From Phlebopus portentosus (taxonomy: Eukaryota > Basidiomycota > Agaricomycetes > Boletales > Boletinellaceae), in assembly GCA_037892935.1 (NCBI GenBank), contig JAYXKI010000009.1:558001-622000 (forward strand): a stretch of DNA of 64,000 nucleotides, written 5' to 3'. The position numbers and the translations under genes were made by a program. Positions 35,775-48,271 of the stretch are shown one piece after another; position 1 is the stretch's first letter, and each line of letters opens with the position of its first letter. The notes beneath the pieces are model-generated. The model was not told the DNA's origin, did no database searches, and saw nothing but the letters and a program-made list of their open reading frames with translations.

Positions 35775-37209
35775 ATGTCGACCACAACTATCACTGAGAC
35801 TCGTGCCCCGGTTCTCCCTGTTCGGGCGGTCAATGGTTCGACCCTTGAGCCTATAAAAATCGGCACCCTGACTTGCAAGCCTTTACATCCCACATTCGGC
35901 GCCGAGTACGAATCAAACGCTAATTCACCATTTGATGCGCATTTCCCTGATCGTTTCCTTCACAGAATCGAAGGTATTGACTTCTCTAAGCCAGTCCCGG
36001 ATTGGCAGATTAAAGAGGTCATCGAAGCTCAGAACCGGTTAGTCAGAATCAGAACATCTGCGAATGCCATTTCTCTCACTCCTATCTTTTGCTTGCCCTA
36101 GCTTTGGAGTAACGGTCTACAGGAACACAGGCCTCACTGATGAGACTCACATCGCGTTCAGCAGGCAACTCGGAGAGCTTGAGAAAGTTCCCAAGTTCAA
36201 TGGGCCGAACGTGCCAGATCGGTTTGGACACCCGGAGCTATTCGACGCTGGGAACACCAACCTCGATGGGACTATAGTCCAGAAGAATAGCCGCCGGTGG
36301 TGGTATAACAAAGGTGAGTTCACTCCGAGTCTCCGAGTAAACAATTAACTTGTGCACTCATCAACAAATGCAGGCAATGCGCTTTGGCACACGGATTCTT
36401 CCTTCAACCAGTACCGCAGCAAGTATTCTCTCCTGCTCTCCCACCGCATCCCCAAGGAAGGCGGTAATACCGACTTTGCCGATGTCCGTCGTGCATACCG
36501 CGACCTGCCTGAAGAACGGAAAGCGAAACTGCGCGGTTTAGTTGTGAAACACGAGTAAGACTTTGGCATTTCGCACAGACTCAATGGAGCCAATGTTCAC
36601 AGGTGCTTGTTCTCTGTTTAGTCTCTGGCACTCGCGACAACTGGCTGCGCCGGAAGAATTCAAAAATATCACGGAAACTGAGAAGGCAGCGAAACGGCCT
36701 GCGTACCACAAGCTCATACAGATCGCACCAGATGGAGAAGAGGTGGGCAAATATGTGTGCATGGATATTCTCAGTGACTCACTATCCGTAGACGCTTTAC
36801 ATTGCCGCTCATGCCGCAGAGGTCGTAGACATGCCGAAAGAAGAGGGTCCGAAGCTCATCTGGGAGCTGATTGATCATTGCACTCAACCTAAGTACACTC
36901 TTTCAGTCAAATGGCATCAGCCAGGCGACCTTGTAAGTCGTCGTTTTGACGAACCTTCTTTGTTCTCTTTGACTGATCTCGTTCTTGTGCAGGTTTTCTG
37001 GGGTAAGAATAATCCAAAAAGAATACAGGTGAAGACCTCTATTCATGTCGGTTTTCCTTCTTTTCTCAGACAATCGCTGCACAATGCATCGTGCGACTCC
37101 GTTTAGCGACCAGATGGAAGTTCGCGATATGCGGCGCACAACTGTCTTCGATGATGGACCCGAGAAGAATGGTGTTCCTGAGGCAGTTGAGACCGCGGTT
37201 GAAGCTTGA
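35775..37209 (+). CDS. TfdA/TauD-family 2-oxoglutarate-dependent dioxygenase 2
   Basis: Exons 35775..35905, 35966..36037, 36102..36313, 36374..36554, 36622..36742, 36792..36932, 36993..37002 and 37070..37209, the same exon pattern as copy 1. MSTTTITETRAPVLP start, FGAEIEGIDFSKPV after the first junction, Fe-binding LWHTDSSFNQ, DFADVRRAYRDLPEERKAKL, KWHQPGDL, VFWDNRCTMHRATPF and DMRRTTVFDDGP near the end. Like copy 1 it should be a cytosolic Fe(II)/2-oxoglutarate dioxygenase with an unknown, probably carboxylated aromatic or sulfonated, substrate. The 60-nt first intron is itself open and divisible by three, so a predictor may miss it. Exon 7 is only 10 nt. No lesion. The two copies flank the sugar porter and face the same way. 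Confidence 0.9.
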
Positions 37210-39690
37210 GTGGAGGTAAAGTCAGGGCAAGTTGACAACTTACTAGATGCAGGTCCTAAGCTGAACGTTTGCCGGTGGTGGACGGCAATCCGACTGGTGC
37301 GGTCTTTACTGTCCTACCATCAAAGCGTATTCAAAAATCCGACCTGTAAATATGCATTTCATACACATTTCCTTGGATCCTCGTATCCGAAGGGACGATG
37401 CCAATTTTCCTATTTGAAGAACGCAAAGCTAGAGACGACTGCAATCTCTTGGTTGTTGCAGGCAAATCGAGTAAAGCAAAAACCCGATTCCCAATGCTAT
37501 GAGTTGCAAGATCCACAGCTTACATCCGTACGGCTTGGACTTCAGGACTTTGGGGCTAGGATACTGGGATAGATTTACGCCATTCCTCTGTACAGAAACG
37601 CAATTATTCTAGCCACCCAAGTCAAGAATCGGAGAAGGAATTCGCGGCATCCTCCTCTGTACCGAACTGCGCCCCGTCCAAGTCCAAGTTGACAACTAGC
37701 TGCCTGCTTCACGGAAAGATCAGACCTTTCATGACTCAATTACTGAAAAAAAAATCACTTGCGGACACAACATCAGTACACAGGGACCAATAAATTCATG
37801 TCTGATAAGACGGTTTATAAATCCATCTAAAGCCATCAATTCGGTGAACGGACTTACCACCACTTACCGATGCTCCCGCTCCCGTGTTTTCCCATGCATT
37901 CAGTCGAAAAGCAGGAAGAAGCGGGAAGAAGCCGGATAAGACGAGTAAGTATCTGTAAGTATCAGGGAATCGGGGAATCGGATCGAATGGTCAGTTATTT
38001 TTGTTTTCAGGTCCACCGGCATGGGAGTCGGAGGGGCAGCGAAAGATCGCAAAGAATCAGAGCTAGAATGGCTCGAACGGAAGATAAATAGCCAACCGTA
38101 TCGTCTAGTCGTAAAATTCGAAATTGTCCTTTAGCTGGCCGGGTTCTTCTAGCTTCTTGCCCTCTTCTCACCGATCCTTTTTTCGTCGTTACGTGTCTGT
38201 AGTGCCTGGAAGATTGACCGGAAGACTAAATAGGGGAGATCCAGAATAAGTAAGGCAGAAAGACGCGCTGAGATGCGCCGGCCAGTGAAGAACGAAGCAG
38301 GAATAGAATAGAATAGAAGCAAAGGTATCAGAGGAACAATTGAGTGGACGACATGTCGGAACCGGAAGCTGCATTCAAAAGAACGAAAGGTATGTATGTA
38401 TGTAATTAGATAGTCGGCCCACTTTTGAAGGTATGTACCTCCTTTTCTTCTTACTTGCACATTCCAAGGTTCGCGGCGTCAAGGGCGCTGAGTAATTCCA
38501 GGTAAACTCCTGTCGTCCTCCGATTGCACCAAGATTTAATGGTGCAGGTACGTGCACGTGTAGATGGATGAATACGGATGGGCCCACATCGAAGACTTAG
38601 GAAGATGATGTACCTGATCCTTTGGAGCTTGCTGAGCTTGGCTTTCTATTGATTTGGAGAAGACGCTGTTGAAGACACCTCATCAGTTGCATCAGTGCAT
38701 ACTTATCGTGCCCCAATTCAGATTCCGATCACTCAATTGAAAACGGACCGTTTTGCTTTCCGCTGTCAGCCAGAGTGGTCTTCGCGGACCGATACCGATT
38801 CGCATTCTTCGCTCCTAACTAAGCACGGAGGGCGGGGACGCATCGCCGCGTACGTGCCCAGGCAGAACTTTCAGCACAGATATGATCGAGTACCGAGATG
38901 TTCCAGCACATTCGTAAATGATGAGTTGCAGAAAGATCAAGAACTGGATGGAACTGGATGGTCAACAGTCACAGTCAACGCCATCGACGTTCCGTTTGAT
39001 GGGCGGCAGTCACCGATGGACGAAACGCGGGCAGGGCATTCAAATAGTGAAAGCTAATAGATATATCGGCAAATAGGCTTCCTGATAAAGGAAGCCGCAG
39101 AATTGTAAACGCCTGAGCTAGAAGACTGGCGGATCTGGAAGGGATCCTTCATCGAGGCTGCCTCAACATCGGTTGCTGATTGCATAGAAAGTAAAAGAAA
39201 TAGAGTTTATTTTGCGAGGATTTAAATGAAGATAAACTTATGGATAGTAGAGATTAATAGGACCGAATAGGAGCTGGAAGAGAATGAGATCGAGAAATGG
39301 AGTTGTGCAGTTTCATATGGGATACCGGCCGGGTAGATGAGAGAGAGAGAGACGCGGGTACCGTGACGCGGCGGCTTACGCAAGAATACTTGTCCAAGAG
39401 GTTGTACAGCCTTCGGTCCTCCCTCAGCACAGCACACTCACCTCCCATCCAACACTTCACAACTTCTCCTGCTCATCTTGCTGTTCAGCTTTCAGCCAGA
39501 GCGAGCAACAGAGCAGACATCCTTACTGACGTGACACGACCTTCCTGTTCAGCGCTTTCCTTGTCATCGCCATTGCCAAACGCGTTTCGTGCCGTATCGC
39601 CCTGCGCAGCATCTTCCCGCCGTTTAAAGGCATTCATCGCCCCCATTTTTTTACGTTTAACCGACGTGCTTGCTCCTTTGCATCTAAACC
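37210..39690. other. Intergenic, TfdA-2 to Rho2
   Basis: About 2.5 kb. One 120-residue plus ORF (38695-39057, MHTYRAPIQIPI) has no recognisable domain and could be spurious. 39.3-39.7 kb is pyrimidine-rich on the plus strand and probably holds the Rho2 promoter and leader. No RNA gene seen. Confidence 0.45.
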
Positions 39691-41397
39691 ATGTCATCCC
39701 AAACGCCTGTGAGTATACTTCGCATTTGCATCGACTTACCTCGGACAATGTGAGGTGGTGACCGTTATGTGATCATCGTCATGAAGTGCTACCTCTATCA
39801 CTGTTTACTTGCTTTTAGTGTTTTGGATTGCTGATCACCCTTGCCTTTCATCACAGATTAGGAGAAAGCTTGTTATTGTTGGTGATGGTGCGTGTTCCCA
39901 GTAAACATTGCCACGTCCCAAGCTGATCACAGCTCTGCCATGCGCTTCGCTCTATTTCCAAATCACGATTAAATCGCGCACAACAAATCTATCCTGATGC
40001 TCATGACCCTATCTCGCCTCATTTACGCGTACTGACCTGCTTGAACACCGCAAACGCGCGGTGGTGCCTGGACGTTTGGTGCAATGACGTATTGCTCATA
40101 TGTTTTCTGCGCCGTAATTCAGGCGCATGCGGCAAAACATCTCTGCTCTGTTGCTTTGCCCTTGGCGAATTCCCGAAAGAATACGTGAGTCTGTTTGTTT
40201 CTTATACATATGATCGTCTTTCTGATACCATACGTTACCTTCTCATGCTCCTTTGCACATGTGTTGAATCCTCATTCAACACGAATCCATCCGACCTATC
40301 GCGGGAATAATGTTACTCTTATGTTCGCTCTTTCGAACGGCTTCAAATATTCTCTCTCGGCATCTTGTCGACGTAATTCTCATGGTTATGATCTGCCACT
40401 GCAGCAACCAAGTACGTTGTTTTACCCTTTGTCACAGTATCCTCCCAGTTGGGCTACAAGCACAAACTCCTATTTATTAATCTCTTCCTTTCGTTCCCAA
40501 AAGCACGAATTCCGCCTCTTCCTTTCCTTTCCTTTTTGAGCTATCGCGGCCGCGCTTGTTTGTGTTATTTGTGTATTTTTGCTCACGTGTTCGCTATTTA
40601 TAGCCATCTTCGAAAACTATGTTGCGGAGATCCGATTAGATGGGAAGCCTGTGCAGCTTGCCTTGTGGGATACTGCGTAGGTCTCTGTTTCCTTTGTCAT
40701 TGCTTTTCGTGGCTCATCGTTGATTGCTCTTTTACCTGCTCCACTTCACTATATATAACCCCTTTTTGTCGCTCTTTTCCTACACCCGACTTCTCACTTC
40801 TTGACTGGTGTTTCGGCAACATTCAGAGGGCAAGAAGAATATGAGGTGCGTCATTATGATGCTTGTGGCAGAAAAGAAGCGTTCGTTCAATTTTGCTGCA
40901 TTAGCGATTGCGACCTTTGTCGTATTCGAAATCCCATGTGATCTTGATTGCCTTCGCTCTTGATACACCCGACTCGTTGGATAACGTAGTAGTGAAGGTT
41001 CGTTATTCTTTAGATATTCTGTTCTGTTGCCACTGACCGTATGTATGACGCGCTGCAGTGGATTGAAGAAGTTCGATCCATTTGTGGACCATCTATTCCT
41101 GTCATTCTCGTTGGATGCAAGTCCGATCTACGTCCACCTCCCGGTTCTCCACTCGCGCATAACTACGTGCAGCCGGAGCAAGGAGCGGAAGTAGCGCGTG
41201 AGATTGGTGCGAGAGCGTACAAGGAGTGCAGTGCGCTGCGTGGTGAGGGCGTTGACGACGTGTTCGAGGCTGCGACACGTGCTAGCATGCTTATGCGCGA
41301 AGGTGTTCCCGGTCATGCGAGTTCTCGACGACGTAGGAGTTCCGGCGCTGGTTATCATGGCGGTAGCGATTCCAAAACCTGCTGTGTCGTCTGCTAG
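39691..41397 (+). CDS. rho2: Rho-family small GTPase, Rho2-like
   Basis: Eight exons: 39691..39708, 39857..39887, 40123..40184, 40405..40411, 40604..40676, 40827..40845, 40905..40997 and 41059..41397; 213 residues. G1 loop GDGACGKTS, effector loop [11 protein letters not shown], switch II WDTAGQEEYERLRPL, the Rho insert-bearing stretch after GCKSDLR (G4), [15 protein letters not shown] (G5) and a C-terminal CVVC CaaX box with an adjacent Cys, so it should be prenylated and possibly palmitoylated at the plasma membrane. Rho2 acts in cell-wall synthesis and polarity in fungi; the assignment rests on the [16 protein letters not shown] start and the CC-type tail and could be another Rho. Exon 4 is a 7-nt micro-exon (CAACCAA) that supplies the QPT of the effector loop; skipping it breaks the frame. 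No lesion. Confidence 0.92.
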
Positions 41398-44228
41398 GTT
41401 TTGTGTTTTCATGTTTTCTTTTGAGAGAGCGTTGTCTATACTTCCCTGGGTCAATCCGTTTGATGTGGACTCTTGGAGGATGGTTCGTTCAAGTTGTGCC
41501 CGTTCTGTTCTGTCTGATTGATCGATCATTTTGCACGTTGTACGCTAAAACATCCGGATAAAAAGTGCTAACTACATAACATCCTTACATTCCATCATCC
41601 GTGCGTCCCGTCCCGTCCAATCACCACCATTATCACTGCCCCTTAGCCCTTTTTTATGTTGTAAAAACAGCAATTTATTTTCTCCCCTTTACATTTTTCT
41701 TCTTTTGTTTTCTCCTTTCATATATATCTTCCTCCTGTTCGCTGCTTATACCGAGAATTCGCATCCTTCGGTTCCCTTATTCTCCACACCACACACATAT
41801 ACGTAGCAACTCATCTCTCGTCTTGCATCTAGCAGAACAAACATATTACCCATCTAACATTCGCCCGTCCCGTCCCATGTCCTCTCATCTCTGACGTCGT
41901 TCATCCTCTCGCATGTCCATGCTGCATACAGTAGTAATACATACATAACCCAACCCGACCCGACCCACCTCCCGAAACTCATTTGCTTTTCAAAGAAGAC
42001 AAACCCTGACTTCCTTGCTCTCCTCTTCGTGCTTTCTTGAATTTCCGTTTCCTCTAAACTTCCGATTTCTTCTTGCTATCTCCATCCATCCATAAACACT
42101 TCTTTTGGCGGCATACACGGACAGCACAGTACTAGCTAGTATGGAACATTTTCCTTTCTTGTTCGTTTATCGATTTATTATATTATTGTCACTACGCTTC
42201 CTTTTCCGTGGTCATGGACTATGTAAATAGATTCGGATAATTCGAGCTGTGATACGTGGTGCTTTGCTATAAAAAAAATCGAGTGCTAGTGCTATTATAC
42301 CGGACTGACGTCGTTGAGCGCGTTTCTTGGCGTCATGCCAATTATTATTGTCTGTTCAAGCTCTTTCAGGAACCCCCTCGGTACCGGGTTTCAATGCCGG
42401 TACACTACTATTACGATACTCTATGTTTTCTCGCAATAGTTTATACGCTCGATCATCGAGGAATCATTTTCATTTTCAACTCTCGGTCGGGTTATTGATC
42501 GGCTCGTCCCTTCGTATCCATGCTCAATAATACTACTAATATATGGAAGTGAAAGCGCTATTCGGTGTTTCACTCGGCGGAGATTCCACTATTTTTCTCT
42601 TTTCATATTCCAGGGGTAAATAAGAGTAAGGTCTCTATGCAACTGAATCCGCACAATTTCCCCTTAGCCGACCGCCGCTCACTCCACTGCCGCTGTTCAT
42701 TTCTATGTCTCTCTCTCTCTCTGTGAGAAAGATTCGCATTCAGATTGAAAGAGAGCGCCTCGCCCGAATGACGATTTTCAATATCGAGTCTCCGAGTCAG
42801 CTTCATTATTGTAACATCAATATCGAGTTCGTCCCGCCCGTCACGTAGATTCAGACTGAAAGAGAGCGCCCTCGCCCGACATCCGATATTCAAACGTATG
42901 CGTGAAGTCGGATGAATTCATTCCACACCGGCGCGACCCGACTCGAAACAGCTCGAAAACCCTCACTGGCTCTTAAACCTTGCGCTCTCGATTCTCGGAT
43001 CTTCACTAAACCGCACAACTCGGAGAAGGGGAGATTGTGCGTCGCGCGCGTCTCGCAGTTGTAAGCTCATATCGTTGCAACCCCCCTCGTTACGCGCTTT
43101 ACGCACAGCGCACATCCAAACATCCCAAACATCTTCCCGAATATTAATACTTACGTATGTTCGAACATTCAGAATACAGCATAGGCCGATCAGTTTCAGA
43201 ATACGTGGATGGGCCGCTGCGGCGCCGCAAAACCTCCTAATCCGTAATTCCTAATGTTAATCGATTCAATTCGATAGTTGTATAGGCGAAGTTATTCTAT
43301 GCGGGCCGATGACCTGGGTATCAGATTCCAATCCATAAGAAGTGACTGTCAATGAAGTCGAGTTTGATGTTTTGATTTTTCATAAAGTCCAAGTCCGAGT
43401 AAATAATACGTTTTATTGTGTATAGCGTAGTTCACGGAATACGCACAAGTAACTAAGTAAGTAAGTAAAAGAGAAAGAGGAAGAGGAAGAAAAAGAGAAA
43501 AATGGTTTATGAGATGATAATATACTGTACATACACGGATTATTCAATAGATTTCTTCATGCGAAAAATAAAGAAAGTAAAAACAAAAACAAAATAGAAA
43601 GGAGGTTGTGATTTTGAGAGTGAGATCGAGAGCGAGATGAATTGAAAACCAAGTCGAGAGTCGAGAAACGAAGATGGAGGAAGGAAAAAAAAAAGACGTA
43701 GTAAAACGAAATGAAAGTGAGTGTGTAGACGATCAAAGATGATCGAGATCAAGTAGTGATAAGACTTGCTTATTTTCGGAGTACGCAGAAGCTCGTAAAG
43801 ATGGAACTGGAGATCTGGTAAAAAAAAAGGCGAAGGGGGCGCGTAGCGTGTTGCCACGCGCCTTGCTCAATAGTGAGCTTGGTGCGAGTCGCCGGACAAA
43901 CGACTGCGATAACGAGGAAGAATAAGAAACGAGAAAACGAAATGAGAAAAGGGGTATACTCTGAACGAAAATCCACAAAAACAAACCGAAAGCCGAAACG
44001 AACTCGAGAGAAAAGAGAAAAGTTAACGAGTGTGATATCTGAAGTAGCTCAGACGTAAAACCGAAGATAAACAGAAGGGGGGTGGGGGTGATCATTCGAC
44101 GTCGAATGGATCAAACAGATCAATAGGCCGATAATAAATCGGGGAGGATTGAATGCACGAGGGGGGACATGCTGCAGAGTAGCGATAGGAAATAGGAATA
44201 GGAATAGCAAGGGAAGGAGAAAGGAGCT
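41398..44228. other. Intergenic, Rho2 to P450-2
   Basis: About 2.8 kb of spacer between two convergent 3' ends. It contains a CT tract (42709-42722), the direct repeats at 42738-42894 and purine-rich DNA (43.45-44.2 kb). No coding ORF recognised. Confidence 0.5.
42738..42894 (+). repeat. Two ~46-bp direct repeats, 111 bp apart
   Basis: ATTCAGAxTGAAAGAGAGCG begins at 42738 and again at 42849, followed in both by CGCC(C)TCGCCCGA and an ATTTTCAA/ATATTCAAA end. Between them ATCAATATCGAGT echoes part of the unit. Origin unknown. Confidence 0.75.
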
Positions 44229-46949
44229 CTACACGAACACAGACGACTGCACCAATCTCGCATGTTTCTCACTCCGCGACTTCACAGTGCACTTGAATGG
44301 TTCCGGGTTACTATAAAATCACTCTCATGAGTATCACACTCCTCGGAAATGAAACACAAACACAAGAAAAAAAGGCATCAGTCACAATCGAGGAGACAAG
44401 ACTTACCTCGAAGTACCCGAAGCGAAGACAACAGGTGGCGGGGCGTCCTGCTTGCCCGTCTCAGGGTCTACGTACGGCGAGATGTCGAACGCCGCGAGGA
44501 AGCACGCGTACGTGAGCCAGACGGTCACTTCGGCAAAGTGGCGGCCGGGGCATAACCTGTGAGAGAGAATGAGAATGAAAGAAGAAAGGGGGTTTGGTTA
44601 GATTCGTATATGAGCGTGTGTGTGGTTTAGGCGATAAAACGAAGAGAAGGAGAGAAGGGAAGGGAAGGGAGAAGGAGGAAAACGTTGTAGGGTGTAAGCA
44701 GAAATAGGCGAAGGGGCGTGAAAAAGAAAACATCACAAAGAACAAAAATTAACAGCACATGTACATACCGTCTCCCAAAGCCGAACACCATCGTCGTCGG
44801 GTCGTCCTCTTTCAAGGTCATCGAACCAGCAGCCGAACCATCTCCCTCCGACGCGCTCAGATCCGATTCGTGATCCCCGTCCACAGATGAGCTCTTCTTG
44901 CTCACAAACCGCTCAGGGTCGAATCGCTCCGGGTCGGGGAAGTATTGCTCGTCACGCATCATCTGCCATATGTTGGGGAGGATCATCGACCCGGAGGGGA
45001 TCGTCCATCCGCGGTAAACGTCGTCTTGTGTGGACTCGTGTGGGATGCCTGCCAGCGAGAATGTCCAATGCCAGATGTAAAAGAAATGTAAGAATCGAGC
45101 ATGTGCACAAGTATGCAAGTCGTCGAAGGGGATCAGCGATCAAAGGTTAAAGAAGTAAACGTCAACAACGTCAACGACCCCGGCACGTCAAGTCCACAAG
45201 TCCACATGTAAACCCGCATGAGGGTAAGGCAATTCCAATTCCAATCCATTCAAAGAAGAACAAACAAACAAGAAGTGGATTAGCGTCGATCACTCCAGGA
45301 ATCGCAGATCCTTACTCACCAATAGGTACGGCTGGGTTGAAGCGGAAGATCTCCTTCACGATGCACTCAACATACGGCAACTTCGGGCGGTCCTCGTACG
45401 TCGGGAGCCGGCCCGAGCCGACGACTCGGTCGATCTCCTCCTGCGCACGTCTCGCGATTTCCGGGTGCCGAGCCATCATTAGGAAGAACGTCGCGATCGT
45501 CGCTTCACTCTACGGAATAATATATTCTAGTTAGAGAATTGGGATTCCTTTGATGCAAACACGTTGTAACTCACAGTTTCGACACCAGCTGTGAAATTAG
45601 AAAGAATGAGAGAAGTCAGCGAAAATAGAACCGGCTTGTCAACATCCTAGGCGCGAACGCACCGGAGTAGATCACAGCGCCGATACACCGGATGTCCTCC
45701 TCATGTTGCTTGTCCACAACTCCCCGGCTCTCATACTCGTCCAGCAGGTGGTTTACGTAGCAATGTGGTGCCTGTCCATTTGCCTACACGACACATAGAA
45801 CCCGTTAGCATTAGAAGGATAGAAGCAAGAAGCAATACGTACCCTTTTCTCCTTGAGCTCCCGAAGAGGCATCTCCATAACCTCAGCGACAAGCTGCGCC
45901 GTCGCTAGCGCATGGCGTTTCAGTCCAGATCCAGGTAGCCAAGTTGGTAGGTGGCGCACTATATACGGAAATAATAGAAATAGCTCATCAGTTCCACTAT
46001 CTTACATTTCCTTTTCCGTATTGCACAAGCGATACTGGGCGGTATTGCAAAGAATTTTAACAGCGAAATGGGATACATACGGATGGGGAAGAGATCGATT
46101 ATGGTGCCACCGGGGCTCCCGGAGTCGGTAGTCATTTTTGTAGTCTTCTTCACGAGCGCGATGTATTCATCTCCATCGACAGATTTCATCTCGTGCCCGA
46201 AAGTTACCAGAAGGATCGTGCTTGCAATGAGTCTGTACCCAAGACCCACATTAGCAAACCATAATTAAGAGAGTAGCTTTTGAAATACAGAGGAACTCAC
46301 GCATGGACTTGCTTCTGGATGTTATCCGGCTTGGACAGTAACCCGTGCAGGAATCGGTTCACCTGTCCTTGTTGGATAGGTCGGAAAGCCGCAACAGCCT
46401 TCGCATTGAAGTGCTGCTGCATCATTCGGCGGTGCTTGCGGAAGCGCTCTCCGTATTTGAGGAAAGGAAGTGTGTTCGACCAGCCCATCCTGAAAACATT
46501 TATTAGCCATTCTCTCCGAAAAAGTAACCTTGGCGCATAGACTCACAGTTCACCCATAACCTCCATACGCGGTCTGCTTGAGTAAATGGCGCCTTTCTTC
46601 TCCATAAGATCACGAGCGGCCTGCGCAGAATTGACGATGATCATGGGACGTCCTAGGACGGATACATAGATGAGGTCGCCTTCATTAAGTACACAAGCAT
46701 TAGCATTGAGCTCAATCCGGACATTATACCAATCTCGAAATCATACTCACCGTATTTCTTTACCCAAGCGCCAAAGGTCTTGTAGGCATACTCGAGGGGC
46801 ATAACCCGGGCATTTCCAATGATCGGGTCTGAGGGAGGACTCGGGGGGAGCTTGCGAGAAGAAGGGGCGAAGAGGATTTCCTTTGTGAATACGACCACCG
46901 CAAGGACGGCGAGGGAGAGAGACACGAAATTGCTGTCGAGTGAAAGCAT
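44229..46949 (-). CDS. Cytochrome P450 monooxygenase (copy 2), intact
   Basis: Paralogue of the P450 at 26156-28531 with mostly the same intron positions, including a 14-nt exon coding AGVET. MLSLDSNFVSLSLAVLAVVV is the membrane anchor, then LPPSPPSDPIIGNARVMP. Also FLKYGERFRKHRRMMQQHF, STILLVTFGHE, ARHPEIARRAQEEID, ExxR in CIVKEIFR, NPAVPIG, PNIWQMMRDEQYFPDPERF and the heme loop FGFGRRLCPGRHFAE. The C-terminal exons read PETGKQDAPPPVVFASGTS and, after an intron, NPEPFKCTVKSRSEKH, ending at 44229-44231. It predicts an ER-bound monooxygenase; the family is of the type usually annotated OrdA-like, which says little about substrate. Between PERF and the heme loop it carries an acidic Ser-rich insertion (SSSVDGDHESDLSASEGDG). 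Unlike copy 1 it has no frame lesion. Confidence 0.92.
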
Positions 46950-47827
46950 TGACGAAGACAACGGAAGAGAGAAAAGAACGATGCTGCGAGAGGATAAGTA
47001 AACAAAGACGGAGGACGGGGAGGACGGAGATAATATAGATATAGAGTAGGAGGGCTGTGATCCTGGAATATATGCGGTATTAATAGTGAAGCAATAAGGC
47101 ATCAGCCAGCGGGGATGTATTCCCATTTACAGCTGTTCCGTACTTGGCAGTTAGCTTGTCTCCTCTCTGTGCTTCGATTCGCGCGAAATTAAGCTCGTGG
47201 ACCAGAAGCAGTCACATTACTAATCCCCTGTTTCCCGCACGCACTCTTCCGTCTGCACCGGCAGATAGATAGTCGATGTATGTGTGTGTGCTTCTCCGCC
47301 CTGTATTCCTTCCCTGCTTGTATACTCCTTTCAATCCTCTCTCGGCCATGTCAAACACTTTGTCTCCCCTCCCCTCCGCGCGCCTGTCGCCATGTAAATC
47401 GTTCTGCCCATCTGTTTCGGGTGCTAGGAGGCGTTACGGAATCAGTCCCCCGCCATCCCTATGAAGGAGATAAGCCGTAGTCGTCGTGACAGCAAGTCCC
47501 GTTGGGTGGACACAGTGCGGGCGAACATATCCCACGAGCCATGAGCCAAGAGCTTACCCTTACACAAACACACGGACACACACAAAATCATCAAGACCGG
47601 CTGTGTATGGTAGAGCGCCGGATGCCTCGTGTTCCTGAAGAAGCAGCCCTCAGCAGCTTCTTGCTTCCTGAACCCTCTGATTTTTTGATTTTTTTTTTTT
47701 TATAATGCCATTCTCGTCCTGCCTTGATGATTACCCTTCACGCTCTTCTGGTGGTGGTGTTACGTCTTCTGAGTGTTCTAGCTTCTATCCGAGCATGTCG
47801 GTGATAGGCCGCCCGCTCTTCTAGCCT

Positions 47828-47848
47828 CGTCCGTCCGTCCGTCCGTCC
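47828..47848 (+). repeat. (CGTC)5 microsatellite
   Basis: About five perfect tetranucleotide copies. Confidence 0.9.
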
Positions 47849-48253
47849 CTTCTTTCAAATTGCTCGTGTTTCGTGTTTCGTCCTTCGCGTACGCGGCAGA
47901 CGAGCTTCGCAGCGAAGACAGGCGAGCGGGGAGAGAGCGCCTTGGCAACGACATGACGACGACGTGGGTGATTGCGTAGTTGTTCGCTGTCGGTCAGTCG
48001 ATTGTTGACTTGTGTACAAGTGTGTCAGTGCAAATCCAAAAGAAGCCCCGGAAGTGTCGTTGTATTTTTTTCCTTCACTTTCTCACGCGCGTGCTATTGT
48101 GGTAATTTGCTTCCGCCGCCTTGGCTATCGCAGCCTATCGCTGGCCCTTCCCATGATTCCCATCATGATAGCTAATCCTCTCTCAGCAACAAGGCACGAC
48201 GAAGGAGAGGGGGCAATAAACTCTACGTTTGTCTCGGCCCGCAATCTTAATCT

Positions 48254-48271
48254 TCTCTCTCTCTCTCTCTT
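48254..48271 (+). repeat. (CT)n microsatellite
   Basis: About nine CT dinucleotides in a gene-free stretch. Confidence 0.85.

Noticed and set aside
35905..35965. Additional 20 residues in TfdA-2 (open reading through the first intron)
   Set aside because: The segment has GTACGA and CACAG ends and matches the position of a stop-containing intron in TfdA-1.
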